Assembly (NCBI GenBank): GCA_017354895.1
Contig: CP071498.1
Location: 496,001 to 560,000 of the forward strand
Direction: 5' to 3'
DNA from: Podospora comata
Taxonomy: Eukaryota > Ascomycota > Sordariomycetes > Sordariales > Podosporaceae
Length of the DNA: 64,000 bases
The notes below the pieces were generated by a model, which was given only the letters and a program-made list of their open reading frames with translations, did no database searches and was not told the DNA's origin. Shown piece by piece: positions 9,805-22,816 of this stretch; positions within the stretch are counted from its first letter, which is position 1; every line of letters starts with the position of its first letter. The translations under genes and the position numbers were made by a program.

Positions 9805-12800
9805 ATGTCCATCGATTTCCCGAAGGAGGAGGAGGCCACTATCCAAAGATGGCGCGAGATCAAGGCCTTTGAGAGACAGGTGCGCACACCGCCTGGCGCG
9901 ATCAGGGCGCCAACCTCTACACCTCGCTGCTGCTGCTGTGGTGGTGCATGTGCTTATACATAGCATAGGTCGAGCTCTCTGCTGGCAACCCCAACTACAC
10001 CTTCTACGATGGCCCCCCATTCGCGACGGGTCTGCCTCACTATGGCCATCTCCTGGCCTCCACCATCAAGGACATTATCCCAAGGTATTGGTCCATGAAG
10101 GGTTTCCATGTCGAGCGCCGCTTTGGTTGGGATACCCACGGTCTTCCCATCGAACATGAGATCGACAAGAAGCTCGGTATTTCCGGCAAGGCCGCTGTGA
10201 TGGAGATGGGTCTGGAGAAGTACAACGAGGAGTGCAGAGGAATTGTCATGAGATATTCCGAAGAGTGGAGGCACACCATTGAGAGGTTAGGTCGCTGGAT
10301 CGACTTTGACAACGACTACAAGACCATGGATCCTACTTTCATGGAGTCCGAGTGGTGGGTGTTCAAGCAGCTGTTCGATAAGGGAGAGGTATATCAGGGC
10401 TACCGTGTGATGCCCTACTCGACCGCACTCACCACTGCTCTGAGCAACTTTGAGGCAAACCAGAACTACCAGGATGTCACCGATCCCGCCGTTGTCGTCG
10501 CTTTCCCCCTCGTCGACGAGCCCGAGACCAACTTCCTCGCCTGGACAACCACCCCCTGGACCCTGCCATCTCACACTGGTCTGGCGGCGCATCCCGACTT
10601 CGAATACGTCAAGATTGCTGACGAAAAGACGGGCAAGAACTTCATCATCCTCGAGAAGCTGCTCTCGACGCTCTACAAGGACCCCAAGAAGGCCAAGTTC
10701 AAGGTCCTCGCCAAGTACAAGGGTAAGGACATGCTCGGCTGGAAGTACCTGCCCCCATTCGACTACTTCTACGAGGAATACAAGGATGTCGCCTTCAAGC
10801 TCCTCAACGCCACTTACGTTACGGCTGAAAGTGGTACCGGTATCGTTCACCAGGCCCCGGCTTTCGGTGAGGACGATTACAACGTAGCCGTTGAGGCTGG
10901 CATTGTGACCGAGAAGCGCCCTCCTCCCGACCCGGTTGATGACTCGGGTGTTTTCACCAGCAAGGTTTCCGATTTTGCCGGCCTCCACGTGAAGAAGGCC
11001 GACAAGGAGATTATCAAGTACTTGAAGGGCACTGGCAGGCTCATTGTTGAGTCTCAGTACAAGCATTCGTACCCCATGTGTTATCGTTCCGATACCCCTC
11101 TGATCTACAAGGCTGTGCCTTCTTGGTTCATCCGCATCCCCAAGATCATTCCTCAGATGCTCGAGAACATCGAGGGCTCGCACTGGGTTCCCTCGTTTGT
11201 CAAAGAGAAGCGTTTCGCGAGCTGGATCGCAAATGCTCGGGATTGGAACGTGTCCCGCAACAGATATTGGGGTACTCCCATCCCCCTGTGGATCAGCGAT
11301 GACGGAGAGGAGCGTGTCTGCATTGGCAGCATTGAGGAGCTGAAGGAGCTGAGTGGCTATGAGGGTGAGATCGCAGATCTCCACCGTCACAAGATTGACC
11401 ACATCACCATTCCCAGCAAGCAGGGCAAGGGCACCCTCAAGCGCGTTGAGGAGGTCTTTGACTGTTGGTTTGAGTCTGGCAGCATGCCTTATGCCAGCAA
11501 GCACTATCCCTTTGAGAACAAGGAGGAGTTTGAGAAGAGCTTTCCTGGTGACTTCATTGCCGAGGGCCTTGATCAGACCAGAGGCTGGTTCTACACTCTT
11601 CTCGTTCTTGGCACCCACCTCTTTGGCATCTCCCCTTTCAAGAACTGTGTCGTCAACGGCATTGTGCTCGCTGAGGATGGCAAGAAGATGTCCAAGCGCC
11701 TGAAGAACTACCCAGATCCCACCGTCGTCATGTCCAAGTATGGTTCTGATGCCCTCCGTCTGTACCTCATCAACTCGCCTGTAGTGAGAGCCGAGCCTCT
11801 TCGCTTCAAGGAGTCTGGTGTCAAGGAGGTCGTGGCCAAGGTTCTTCTTCCCTTCTGGAACAGTTACAAGTTCTTCGAGGGCCAAGTTGCGCTCCTCAAG
11901 AAGGTTGAGAATCTTGACTACAATTTCGACCCCAGCATGGAGTCGTCCAACACCAATGTTATGGACAAGTGGATTTTGGCAAGTTGCCAGAGTCTGCTCA
12001 AGTTTGTCAACGAGGAGATGACTGGTACGTAAAATTGTGTCACCTGGAATCTGAGCCCCGTGTTAACCTGTTTCATAGCCTACCGTCTGTACACTGTCGT
12101 GCCCAAGCTTCTTGAGTTGATTGACAATACCACCAACTGGTACATCCGTTTCAACCGGAAGCGGTTGAAGGGTGAGAACGGTCTTGAGGACACCCTCCAC
12201 GCTCTCAACACCCTCTTTGAGGTTCTTTTTACGCTGTGCCGTGGCTTGGCACCCTTCACTCCCTTCCTCACTGATACCATCTACCTGAAGCTCCTTCCTT
12301 CCATCCCTGAGAAGCTCCAGGGCCAGGACCCCCGCAGTGTTCATTTCCTTCCCTTCCCCGAAGTCAGGCAAGAGCTTTTCAACCCTGATGTTGAGCGCAG
12401 AGTGCAGCGCATGCAGAAAGTTATCGAGCTGGGCAGATACTCCCGCGAGAGACGTACTATCGGTCTCAAGCAGCCCCTCAAGACGCTCATTGTCATCCAT
12501 CACGACCCACAGTATCTGGAAGACGTGCGGTCGCTCCAGGATTACATCACTGAGGAGCTCAACATCCGCGACATTGTGCTGACCTCGGATGAGGCACAGT
12601 ATGGTGTGCAGTACAGCGTCACGGCTGACTGGCCCGTACTTGGCAAGAAGCTCAAGAAGGATATGGGCAAGGTCAAGAAGGCGCTGCCAAGTGTCACCAG
12701 CGAGGAGGCGTATGCCTACACTCAGACTGGTGAGTTGGTGGTGGACGGCATCACCCTCGAGGCTGGCGACCTGGTTGTCAAGCGTGGGTTGAAGGAGGAT

Positions 12801-13187
12801 GAGTCTTCCAAGAACTTGGAGACCAACACCGACAACGATGTCCTTACCATTCTCGATGTCGAGATCTACCCCGGCCTTGCCGAGGAGGGTCTTGCTCGTG
12901 AGATCATCAACAGAGTCCAGAGGCTGCGCAAGAAGGCTGGTCTTCAGGTCACCGATGACATCAAGATGGAGTACAGAGTGCTCAGCGATCCTGAGAACAC
13001 TGGCTTGGAGAAGGTGTTTGAGTCCCACAATGAGACTATTACCAAGGCTCTGCGGAGGCCGATTGACAAGCATGAGGTCACCCACATTGAGGGCCAGATC
13101 CCCGAGAAGAAGGAGGAGGGCATCATTGCTGAGGAAGAGCAAGAAGTACAAAAGGCTACTTTCTTGCTGCGTCTCCTCAAGCTCTAA
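9805..13187 (+). CDS. ILS1: cytosolic isoleucyl-tRNA synthetase
   Basis: Three exons, 9805..9879, 9969..12024, 12079..13187, give 1079 residues (yeast Ils1 is 1072). The first intron is 89 nt (GTGCGC..CATAG), the second 54 nt (GTACGT..TCATAG). It charges tRNA-Ile with isoleucine using ATP, in the cytosol. Class I signatures are clear: the HIGH motif as HYGH (about residue 49) after YDGPPFATGLP, the editing (CP1) domain with TTPWTLPSHTGLA and GTGIVHQAPAFGEDDY, WDTHGLP, and the KMSKS loop as KKMSKRL (about residue 598). A C-terminal anticodon-binding domain follows (YRLYTVVPKLLELIDNTTNW). The start MSIDFPKEEE matches the eukaryotic cytosolic type; there is no mitochondrial presequence, so a separate mitochondrial enzyme is expected elsewhere. 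Confidence 0.98.
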
Positions 13188-14312
13188 AAGAAAAGGTTTC
13201 ATGATATCCAGTAGCTTAGGCGTGTAGGAAAATGAAACAACGTTAGACGAATAGTGTATCAATGCTGCGAAATTTTGGTGTTATTTCTATTTTCTATTTA
13301 CCCTGTTTTGCGGCAGCCTAGATGATGGTTATTGTCAGAACGTTGGCTTGTATTGTTTTGGAGCAACAGCTGGGTAACTAAGGGGTTAACAAGGGGCACA
13401 CACCAGGTAACAATTCTTCAACGCCATAAATTCTTTGGCACATTGGTTCTTGTGTACGGAATTGTAGTCGGCAACCACACATTGACCATATAAGGTAGCC
13501 TGCTTCCATTGTTAGTTTGTGTCCCGAGTTTCAAGATGTTTGCTCCGTGGTTGCCCCACCTCAGCAGTACATTTTGACACAGCTTGAGCGAACCGTTGGA
13601 TGGGACGAGTCTTTTGGGTCATGTTTGCGTTTGCTGCCCAATTTAAAGCTTGAGCCGGAACAGCTATTAATTCGAGATGGGTGTCGAGGGCCTGTCTGAA
13701 ACTGCTTGAACTGTCGACGAGAGAATGAGTGGTTCACGAGGGTTCGGGTTCCCCCCTATCCCGTCTTGCATGACGTTTGACTTGCTTCTTGTCGAAGGTC
13801 TTGGCATCTCGAAGGCGCGCACTGGCCCGCCGTTTGCTGGATTCTGCCCTAGCGCGCCAAACAAAGCTCCCAACCCTTCCTGTCCAATCATTGCTGGCCA
13901 TCAAGGCCCAGCCATCTGGATTATCTACCTTATGTCACGCCCGTCGCTTTACGCGACTTTTGAGGCTTCACCATCCGCGACTTCGACACGCGCCCCCCCT
14001 CCCCCCCCGTCCCCTGCCGGCCGACCATCCATTGCACCTCCTTTTTTTTCTTCTCCACGCATCCATTGGGCGCCTTTTTTGTCACTGCCGTTGCTGTGCC
14101 GCCGGTGCTTTCGCGACTCCAAATCAAGGCCGAGCCCGGCTTGTGCATTCGCTGCGATTCATTGTTTTTTTTTGTCGGCCAAGACACACGCCTTGTTTAG
14201 CACCAACTATTGCTGTACGCTTTTGCTTGTAATTTAGAACAAGACAACACATTTTCGAATTGTATCAGCCCACGTCAAAGTCTATCATGCCTTGGAGGTG
14301 GCGCCCTCTCCC
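13188..14312. other. intergenic, SFI1 promoter and leader
   Basis: About 1.1 kb between two plus-strand genes. It contains the synthetase 3' flank and a pyrimidine-rich region (about 13980-14250) typical of fungal promoters and leaders. Overlapping short open frames are compositional. No repeat or RNA gene seen. Confidence 0.5.
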
Positions 14313-17300
14313 ATGCCGCCTCACTCCTCTCTGCCCCTCCGAGACGGCAGGGCTGGGCCCCCGCTTCCTTCTTCTTCCAACACGTTTGTCAACAGCAATA
14401 GCAGTCAGCTCCACGAGCCGTATTCAGATGAAGGTTGGTTTCTCTTGAAGCTTTTGCGCCGCGCCCACTGAAGCTAACCTTGACCTCGCGCTCCAGACAT
14501 TGAGCTTATCCACGAGATCGTCGCATTGGGAGAGTCCATCTTCCCTACCCTACCAGAACGAGACAAACTACCTACAGAAGCCCTCTTCCGCGCGGCAGAG
14601 GAGATCCTCCCCAACCATGGCTACGATCCAGATGACCCTCCCTCCCACATCTCACGCCTCATCTTTAAGATTGGGGGGCAGCGATCGGGGGAGACGCTCA
14701 GCCACAAGTTTAGAACCGTCTTAGAAGGAATGGGTATCAAACTTGAGTTTGTTCCGAGCAGTCCACCCACCAGACCTGACTCACTTCGATCTTTTCCACT
14801 CACCGAGGAAGAAACCACGGTCGAACTCGAGCTTGGCACCACCCCCCGCCGGCGACAGTTGCCACAGCAGAGGCGGCGCAGGCATAGTTCTGTCTCCCGT
14901 CGAAGCGATAGAACCGTTGTGTCGGATGAAGGGACTTATGAACTACCTATTCGCGCACGATCGCGACCGAGATCTCACTCGGTATCGTTCTTGGACGAAC
15001 CAGGGCGCGACCATTCGGATGACGAATCAACGCGCCCGTTCAGCCGCTTGGGAAGGGACGGAAGAGTGGTCCACGCCGACCCACGGCCGGTACTCAAAGC
15101 AAGGACAAAGGAAAATATCAAGAACTGGAGCTCGGCCACGAGGGAAGCCACGAGGGAAGCCACGAGGAACAGGGAAGCCCTGCGGCGCATTACGAATTGG
15201 CGCCGGAAAAACGAACAAGCGGGCAATGACGAGCTGGAGGACGCGACTGAAAATGCAGTAGAGAATCAGCGACCCAAACAAGGCGGGCCGCACATTCCAG
15301 CGCATTTTCGCGCGCATGTCCCGATCAAGGAGGTTGTCAATCTCCCGCGTGGTTTGGGAAGTACCCGGCCACATGCGACCACTGCCGGAAACGGTGTCAA
15401 CAAAGGACGGCCCGCATCCCCTTCCACCATCGCGGATACTGAGCCGGTGTACGATTCGCCTCGCTCCGACGACATCATCAACGGAGCACGACGTGTGAGC
15501 GACTCGACCGCTCCGACCCAGGACGACGACCGGCCCCGACAGCAGGAATCTTCCGCATTGTCCCATGGAGATCGTTCCGCCGTGGATATCCAGGCCCTGG
15601 AGGCGAAATTGGCGCAGCTCAAGATGGCCGAGGACGAGGCACTCGTCAAGGATGCCTTCAAGACGTGGGAATACTACTTCCAAATCGCCCAGGATACGAA
15701 CCGTGAACTCTTGGCCGTTGCCGAGGATGTCGAGGACCACGACCTCAAGAATGAGGTCATTGAGGTTTGGAAGGAAGAATACTGGGCCCTCCTGGAGGAA
15801 CAGGCCAATATCCAGGCGTTTGTCGAGCACCGGGAGTACACCGAGCGCATGGAAAAACGCGCGACAAGGGTATACGAGATCTACACTGTTCGTACTACGA
15901 TCACGTTCTGGCACGACTTTGCGCTGAATGAACGCGACCGGACCGCGGTAGCCCGAAGACATCTGGTGCGCAAGAAGGCTTTTGAAGCCTGGCGCCAGCA
16001 GCTCATCGAGGACGAGGCCAAGGTTACCAACTTTATCCTGATGCATGCGCTGCAGAAATGGAGCCAGACTACCCTGCTTTCCGAGGTTCGCCATAGGGTG
16101 GCGATCAAGACGGACCAGCATGCCCTCATCAAGGAATGTCTGGGCATCATGCAGGAAACTCAAAAGATGCATCTTGCGGACACACTCTGGTCGGTTCGGA
16201 TCTTCAAGTTCAGCCTGAACACCTGGCTCGACAGGGCGAATGATGCTATGGATCAGCACGAGCTAGCCATTGACGTGGACGAGAGACTTGTGCTCGACGA
16301 GGCAACCGGCATCTGGCACGAAGAAACCCTCTACCTCCAGGACACGGCCATGGAAGCCACCGTCGAGGGACTGAGACAGGAATGCCGCAGGACCATGGCG
16401 TACTGGCAGGAGCAGGCAAGGCTCAATAAACTTTTGAGATGGTATCAAGATGCCGACGAGGAAGACACAAGGTATCACGTTTTGGATACGTGGTATTCGG
16501 CCTTTCAAGGGGCTCTTCAGGATGCCGAAGATGCTGACGCGATTCTGCTCAGAGAACCTCTCACCCGGTGGGAGAACGTGACGAAGCTCAAGATGTTTAC
16601 CGAGCGCGATGACCAGTACATGATACTCGACGTGCTGTCGCATTGGGCGAACGAGGAACGGCTCGGGTTCTGGAGACGTTACACGGACGAGTTGGCGATG
16701 GAGGGGACGCTCAAGCAGGTGCAGGCTGCTGCTTTTAGGTCGCAGAACGAACGAGCGGTTGACGAACGAAAGGCCATCAGCATGGATAACTATTATGTGT
16801 GGGGTGATGTGGTGGATGAGTGGTTGATGGCGTTGGATGTGGGGGTGGCCTGGAAGCATCGATGGAATGCAGATGTGGTGAATATCTTTCGCACTTGCAG
16901 GCCGATTGTGGATATGTGGCTGGATTACCACTGGGCGATTCTGGAGAGGGACCGTCGTGCTGCGAGACAGGCGGACAGCATGGTCAAGCGTTTCCGTGTT
17001 ATTGGAACACTGGACAAGTGGCCGGTCATTACGGAGAAGAAGCGAAGGGAGAGGTTGATGAGCTCGCTGCGGCAGTTTCGGCGCGATTACAAAGTCAAAC
17101 TTGCGAGTTCCTGCTTGGAGTGGTGGTTTCACTTTGCTGGTGATCATGTGGACACTAGCAGATATGCTCATGATACCAATATTCACTATGAGAGTGAGGA
17201 TATCAACGGGCAACTCAATCACTGGCTCGAAGTTGCAAGGACAGTCGGAGATATGCAGGATGTGGCCGTGGACGCCGAATTGGAGGTCCATTGCAACAAC

Positions 17301-18086
17301 TGGATAGAGGAGCTGCACGAAGCCCAGGCAAACGCTGAGTATGCCATCAACTATGACGAGGACAAGACTCTTGGTCAGTACTGGCAGGCTTGGGAGTTTG
17401 AGGCTCTGCAGCAGACAAGCAGGAACCGCATGGCTCTCACGGTCAAGGAAAGAAACGACAAGCGTTGGTGCAGCCAGATCTTGGACGAGTGGCAGCAGGA
17501 GGCCAATCCGGAAATGGCACAGCTTGATCCGAGAACCAGCATCATGTCCCGCCGCAGCAACAGGACTCGGACCCACGGGTCCGGAGATGATACCCTCGGC
17601 CCAGGCGGCTTCACAGCAAGCCAGCTGGTCACCGTCAACACCAGCACCCTCCCCGACCGTTCTCGCTTCTCCCGCCCTACCTACCCAGAAACACCCCGTG
17701 TTCCAACCGTCTCCCAACTCGGCCGCAACCCACCACCCTCTGCTCGCTTCTCCACTCGCTCCAGAAGTCTTGGCCCAATGCTCGAATTTGACGAGACTAG
17801 CTTCTTGCCTGATGCTGAGACCAATGATCCTGGGTTCATGAGCACTCCCACGAGAAGGACTAGCACTTTGCGGCCGTTGGGTTATCGACCCACGACTACC
17901 CCGTCTGCTATCCTCCCCAGCCCCTTGGAGCGGGGATTGAGGAGTGAGTACGGCGCGAACGGTAGCTTGGGAAGTACTCCGGGGATCATCAGGTCGAGGC
18001 TGGGCCAGCCGCCGTTCAGGGGGAGCACGTTGAGGACGAGGGTCGAGTTTGCGGATATCAGTGAGGCTAGTGCTGAGGATCAGTAG
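14313..18086 (+). CDS. SFI1: Sfi1-like centrin-binding spindle pole body protein
   Basis: Two exons, 14313..14433 and 14497..18086, 1236 residues; the 63-nt intron (GTTGGT, CTAAC, CTCCAG) splits a GAC codon. Sfi1 binds a row of centrin (Cdc31) molecules along one long helix and forms the half-bridge used for spindle pole body duplication. The N-terminal part (to about 380) is disordered and basic and contains a short tandem motif (REATREATR). From about residue 400 to 1060 the chain is almost wholly helical, with roughly twenty tryptophans at intervals of about 25-40 residues in the Sfi1 pattern (e.g. LQKWSQT, LNTWLDRA, VLDTWYSA, LTRWENV, LDKWPVI, ILDEWQQE). The tail is Ser/Pro/Arg-rich, as in fungal Sfi1. 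The start at 14313 is the first Met in frame of exon 1; the earlier ATG at 14287 is out of frame. Confidence 0.9.
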
Positions 18087-19054
18087 TCATTCCTCTGTGG
18101 CGCCGCTCTGGTATAGATACGATGTACGAGTTGCTGTGTGTGTGTTACAAGACGGGGCTGGGTGTCTGTTTCTGGCGTCTTGTTTATACTGTTTGTTTTT
18201 GTTGCTTTGAATGCTGGCTGCGTGGTTTGGTTTTGGATATACCCCAGGGCTCTCAAAAAGCAAAGGTTTTTTTCTTTCTCTTTCGGTGGAAAGTTTTTTG
18301 TTTCTTTTTTTCTTTTTAAATATTTGTTTATTTTTGGGTTTGCATGGCATGGATTGGCGGCATTTTTTTGGTCGACTACAACGGGAGACTCACACTATAA
18401 CAAATGGCATGGCGAGCGAGGCGTAAGGTTTGAAGCTCGGGAAGGGTGGTGGTAGGGGCGGTGTTGGTTGGTTTAAACGTAGGGTTTTTTATGGTATACA
18501 ATGGGAGTTGAATCTTGATATGGGAGGAGGGGTTTTGACAGATGTAGGAAGGGTATAAGTGTAGGGTGTAGAATATCTAGTTGGGTGGTATATTGTCTGG
18601 CGGGTTGAAGGGGGGAGAGGGGGTGGTGCAAAGTACAATTCAAGATCATACTAAAGTGCACCGCGTATGGGAAATTGTGAGCTGAGAATAGTAGCTGCTG
18701 GCTTGGAAAGGCCAAACTCGGGGAGGGTCCATGGCTGTTGGTTTAGCGGTCTTTCAATCGTCTCGACCTCGAGTGTCCAGCACCTTTCGTTGCCCTTCTC
18801 ATTGACATGCCAGCCTGCTGAGTGCTGGAGGTTAAACCCGAAATGCCCCACTCCTCTTTGCAGCTGGCCCCAGCTCCCAATTCTGCCATCGACCAATCCT
18901 ATTCAGGCAGGCGGTCGGCAAGCCCGCACAGGGCTCGCCAAATTTTTGACCAAAACCCACAACACCTCGCCTCTTTATTTTCTCCTCCGTCAAGATCACG
19001 GTGATCAATCAAGCAACCGAACTCCTTGTCCAAGTCGCCCAACGATCCGTCACA
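18087..19054. other. intergenic, L26 promoter
   Basis: About 1 kb. T-rich 3' flank of SFI1 (18240-18340), then the ribosomal-protein promoter. No supported gene; the open frames on both strands are short and unspliced. Confidence 0.5.
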
Positions 19055-19586
19055 ATGGTCAAGGTCTCTACCAGTCAGTGCCATCTTCATCAATTACTCA
19101 TCAAACGATGCCGATATTAATAATTGATTGCAGACGTTTCATCCTCGAGACGCAAGTCTCGCAAGGCTCACTTCTCCGCGCCTTCCAGCGTTCGTCGCGA
19201 CATCATGAGCGCTCCCCTCTCCAAGGAGCTCCGTGAGAAGTACAACGTATGTTCCTGCGACTTTCGCTTCTCAAAAATGATCGGGTAATTGACAATCTCA
19301 ACAGGTCCGCTCCATCCCCATCCGCAAGGACGACGAGGTCACCATCGTTCGTGGCTCCCAGAAGGACAAGGAGGGCAAGGTCACCTCCGTCTACCGCCTC
19401 AAGTACGTCATCCACGTCGAGCGCGTCGTCCGCGAGAAGGCCACCGGTGCCGCCGTCCCCCTTGGCATCCACCCCTCCAACGTGGTCATCACCAAGCTCA
19501 AGCTCGACAAGGACCGTGAGGCCATCCTTGAGCGCATCAAGGCCGGCCGTGAGGCTTCCAAGCCCAAGGCCGCTGCCACTGCTTAA
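19055..19586 (+). CDS. rpl26: 60S ribosomal protein L26 (uL24)
   Basis: Three exons, 19055..19073, 19134..19246, 19305..19586, 137 residues. The first exon codes only six and one-third codons, a usual layout for fungal ribosomal protein genes; introns are 60 nt (GTCAGT..TTGCAG) and 58 nt (GTATGT..CAACAG). The protein is part of the large ribosomal subunit near the exit tunnel. The sequence is diagnostic: [19 protein letters not shown] at the N-terminus, then the KOW segment ([20 protein letters not shown]), then [19 protein letters not shown] and [14 protein letters not shown]. No alternative assignment is plausible. Confidence 0.98.
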
Positions 19587-21004
19587 GCGGTGACAACATG
19601 AGACCTTGAATGCAAAAAAATTAAACGACGAAAATTTTCTCGGTTCGGTTGGTCGAGATTCGATACCCCCCTTTCTCTCAATAATCTCGGTCTGTACTCT
19701 GGCTTCAAATCGGTTGCTTGCGAAATTACGGATATCTTGGGACAGGGAAAATCACAGGGACGGATCTAGAAGACACCATCACCTCAACAGGGTTTTGAGG
19801 GAGAGAGAGACAGAATCAACGAATCGAGACAATTTTTTGTTCTCAATGGCCAATTTTCACTATTTTCAAGTGATTATTGTTCCATGGGAGGTTTATCCCG
19901 AAGCCACACCTCTTGTCTCTGCATATTTTTTTTGCCTTTTGACTGGAAGGGCTTGTTGTATACTGCCTCGATTTCGTTGGTACTAACTTTTTAGGAGTCG
20001 TAAGCAAGACTGATGATCATGTTGGATCGGGATGTCTCGATGACGGTGAGTGTGTGTAGAGTAAAAAGATGATGAGATGTGATGATGACCGCCACATTAT
20101 CTCCTCGTTAGCACGGTATTTTCTCACGGCTTTCGAGGTAAACAATTGGCGAAGAACAAATCGGCACTTGACCTCTCGAAAGGGCCATGGTGCTCTCGCC
20201 TGCAGACTTCCTCGGAGAGATTATATCGATGAGAGAGGGGGTTTGATGGTGAGGAACATTTTATTGCCAAGGTAGAAGAATTGAAAGAGTTGTTGCAAGT
20301 TTTGCTGGTTGATCTTGTGATGGCCTTGATGGTTGATGTCGACCTTGTTTCGTGAGCTCATTGGGTGGTTGGCTGGGTGGGTGGTTGTGTTCTTTTCTGG
20401 AGGCAAGGCGGTGTAGTAGCATGTGATGATGTCACTAGACATCACCTGAAGTCGATGAACGGCACTCCAACAGGCAGACTACTTTACGCGTAAAGGCTTG
20501 TAGAGATGGATCATGTTCTCTGTTTGAGCCACCTTAATGATGCTCTTCCGTCCGTCTCTTGAAGCGCACGCCGTGTAACATAAAGCCCGGGTAGTCTGGA
20601 GGTATGATCAACACCGAAAACATGGTATATATCTCACTTTAGTGCAAAAAAAAAAAAAAAAAAAAAAAAAAAAGACCATGAACAATCTCTAACATCAAAA
20701 CGGCCTTTGCTTGTTTATACTTCTCAAATGATATAATCTCAAATTAAAGAGAGAGACAACCAACTTCCATACAACATCAATCATACTTTCAAGCCAGGAA
20801 CAGGTAGTACTCCATTTACAAAAAGACAAACCAAAAAAAAGGGTATCCTCAACATTTAAACAAACAAATAAAGAAACAAAGAGAAGCATCCCAAATTTCC
20901 CATCCCAATCTTCATCCTAGGTCATTCCACATAAACCGCCCCCGCCCCCCCCAAATCTCCCTCCAAAAGCACCAGGCTCTTGTTTCCCCCCGCCTAATCA
21001 TACC
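19587..21004. other. intergenic, convergent 3' flanks
   Basis: About 1.4 kb between L26 (+) and the BTB gene (-). Apart from the 28-nt A tract at 20646-20673 I see nothing beyond UTR-like sequence. Confidence 0.5.
20646..20673. repeat. homopolymer A28
   Basis: Twenty-eight consecutive A residues. No target-site duplication or retroelement-like sequence is visible on its 5' side, so it is best treated as a simple repeat rather than a retroposon tail. Its length is likely to vary between isolates and assemblies. Confidence 0.9.
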
Positions 21005-22816
21005 TCACCATTCCCCCCCTCCCACCCAAGGCAGATCCCTCTCCCCAACACGCGTACAAGTCAAATAACCCACCTGCCCACCCCCCTGCAACTCGAGCTC
21101 AAGCCCGCTCCCCATCAGCGGCCTCACCACCTCCCTCGCCATAGCCTTCAGCTCATCAATCCGCTTCTCGAACCTTCTCAAATTATCTCTCGAGTACAGG
21201 TCCGGCGTCAGCTTCAGAAACCTCTTACACTCGTCATGCGTCAGGTACCCTTTTTCGTTTTGGGTCGATCCCAGTATTCTATACGTCCTCCCCAAGGTAG
21301 CCAACGGGGGTACAGACGGAGGGGGAGGGTGAAAGTGGACGTTCCTCTGGGCAGAATTGCTGTTGCCGTTCGAGCTCGCAGGAACAAGAGCGCCCGCCGC
21401 CGAGGACGACGACGAAGAAGAAGAGTTATTCCTATGGCGGCCGCTGCTCCCCGAATTTCCATTTGTAAGTGCCGTGCGGGAGGACCTTCCCGTCCGTTCT
21501 GGTGGTGGCGGGGGAGGAGGCGGCGGAGGGGTGGTATTATCCGCCAGCCAGGTGCGAAACAGACTAACCGCCAGCCAGTCGAGATAATTCGTCCCTGGTG
21601 AAACCCTCTCCCCCGAAGATCGATTCGTCAGAGTGAGCCGGAACAACCTCGCCTCGATTCGGGACACCGTCTCCTCTAGCTCGTCGACCTTGTCTTCTAT
21701 TATGTCTATTACCGTCTCCGGGAAGGCAGCCCTAATGGAGCGCTCGCCTGCGGGCCATTGACCGACAACGTGGACCAACGCTTCTTGAAAGATGACTTTT
21801 GACCTGGCGAGGTAGCCTAGCCGGAGGTAGGAGATGGGGTATTTTGCTATTTGCTTCCAGAGGCGGGATTGGAACTGGAGCATGTGGTGGTCGACCCGCG
21901 GGCCGACGACGGCGAGGGCGTCGTATTGGTCGGCAAGGTTGAGCAATGATTTGCATTGGATGTAGGCGTCTGCTATGTTGATCGGGTCGAGGGTGGGGGC
22001 GTAGTTGTACATGATCCTGAACAGGTTGTCGTAGTCGCGCAGGAGGTCTTCTTCGGCTGGTGCTGGTGGTGGGAGGGATGGTGCGTGGTTGCCGGATGAC
22101 GACAGACTGAGGTTGGCGACAGATCGAAAGAAAGAGTGCGATGTTGATTTACTGCTGTGATGTCGGCTGGAGGAGTGTGAGGGTGGTGGTCCGCCAAAAA
22201 GCGAATTGGTCGTCGGGGGCGGGCCTCGCTCCTCCTTTTGCACCAGCATGGGAATATCGTCGCCCCCTGACCCAAAGTCTAATTCATATCTCCATCTCTT
22301 CTTCACCGGCGTCAGCGATGCAGACGATGATTTCCCAACCGCACCTCCATCATGGCTCCCCACAATCCCTTGGTCCTCTATCCTTGTCAGCTGCTGCGAC
22401 GCTCCTGCCGGCTTGACTCCCTCGATTGCGCCGGCAGTGGGAGGTGCTGGTAGCGACGGTGGAGTATTCTCGGAGACTGTTTGCGCTCGCGACCATTCAT
22501 TGCTGGTGCTGATCTCGAAAAACCCAGAGCATCGGGTCAAGGTATGTCGGTGAAGGAGGTATCGATTCTCGTGGCCGGATGCGACACGCACCAGGATTTC
22601 GACATCGCCGCTGTGACTGAAGACGGGGAACTCATTCTGCGGAACGAACGAGGTGCCACCAGCATGAGACCGATTGTAGCGTCTCGAGCGCGACGAGACA
22701 TGTGAAGCTGCCGCGCGGGGGGCGCCGGTCTCTCTCCTTCGGTCGCTTGCCTCCACGGCGGATGAGGTCCCCCGCAGTGCCAGGACCGTGGGCCCGTCGC
22801 CGTGATGCGACACCAT
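21005..22816 (-). CDS. BTB/POZ-domain protein
   Basis: A single open exon of 603 residues. After a basic leader, residues about 55-110 resemble the start of a BTB fold (FPVFSHSGDVEILV, then RYLLHRHTLTRCSGFFE, the classic HK/RxxLxxxSxFF element). A long Ser/Pro-rich insertion of about 150 residues interrupts the domain, which resumes near residue 255 (DNLFRIMYNYAPTLDPINI, YIQCKSLLNLADQYDALAVV). Later parts include a helical region, a run of ten prolines and Ser/Asn repeats. BTB proteins commonly dimerise or act as Cul3 adaptors; nothing here shows which. The Met at 22816 is the first of the open frame; a short 5' exon cannot be excluded. Fungal BTB proteins with such split domains are common and mostly uncharacterised. 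Confidence 0.8.
   Translation of the reverse strand: MVSHHGDGPTVLALRGTSSAVEASDRRRETGAPRAAASHVSSRSRRYNRSHAGGTSFVPQNEFPVFSHSGDVEILVRVASGHENRYLLHRHTLTRCSGFFEISTSNEWSRAQTVSENTPPSLPAPPTAGAIEGVKPAGASQQLTRIEDQGIVGSHDGGAVGKSSSASLTPVKKRWRYELDFGSGGDDIPMLVQKEERGPPPTTNSLFGGPPPSHSSSRHHSSKSTSHSFFRSVANLSLSSSGNHAPSLPPPAPAEEDLLRDYDNLFRIMYNYAPTLDPINIADAYIQCKSLLNLADQYDALAVVGPRVDHHMLQFQSRLWKQIAKYPISYLRLGYLARSKVIFQEALVHVVGQWPAGERSIRAAFPETVIDIIEDKVDELEETVSRIEARLFRLTLTNRSSGERVSPGTNYLDWLAVSLFRTWLADNTTPPPPPPPPPPERTGRSSRTALTNGNSGSSGRHRNNSSSSSSSSAAGALVPASSNGNSNSAQRNVHFHPPPPSVPPLATLGRTYRILGSTQNEKGYLTHDECKRFLKLTPDLYSRDNLRRFEKRIDELKAMAREVVRPLMGSGLELELQGGGQVGYLTCTRVGERDLPWVGGGEW

Noticed and set aside
10287-11885. 532-codon minus-strand open frame
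   Set aside because: Antisense shadow of the isoleucyl-tRNA synthetase exon caused by its codon bias.
12063-13262. 399-codon minus-strand open frame
   Set aside because: Antisense shadow of the third synthetase exon.
16263-17717. 484-codon minus-strand open frame
   Set aside because: Antisense to the Sfi1 repeat region; no own domain.
20646-20673. A28 tract as a retroposon tail
   Set aside because: No retroelement or SINE-like sequence upstream and no flanking duplication.
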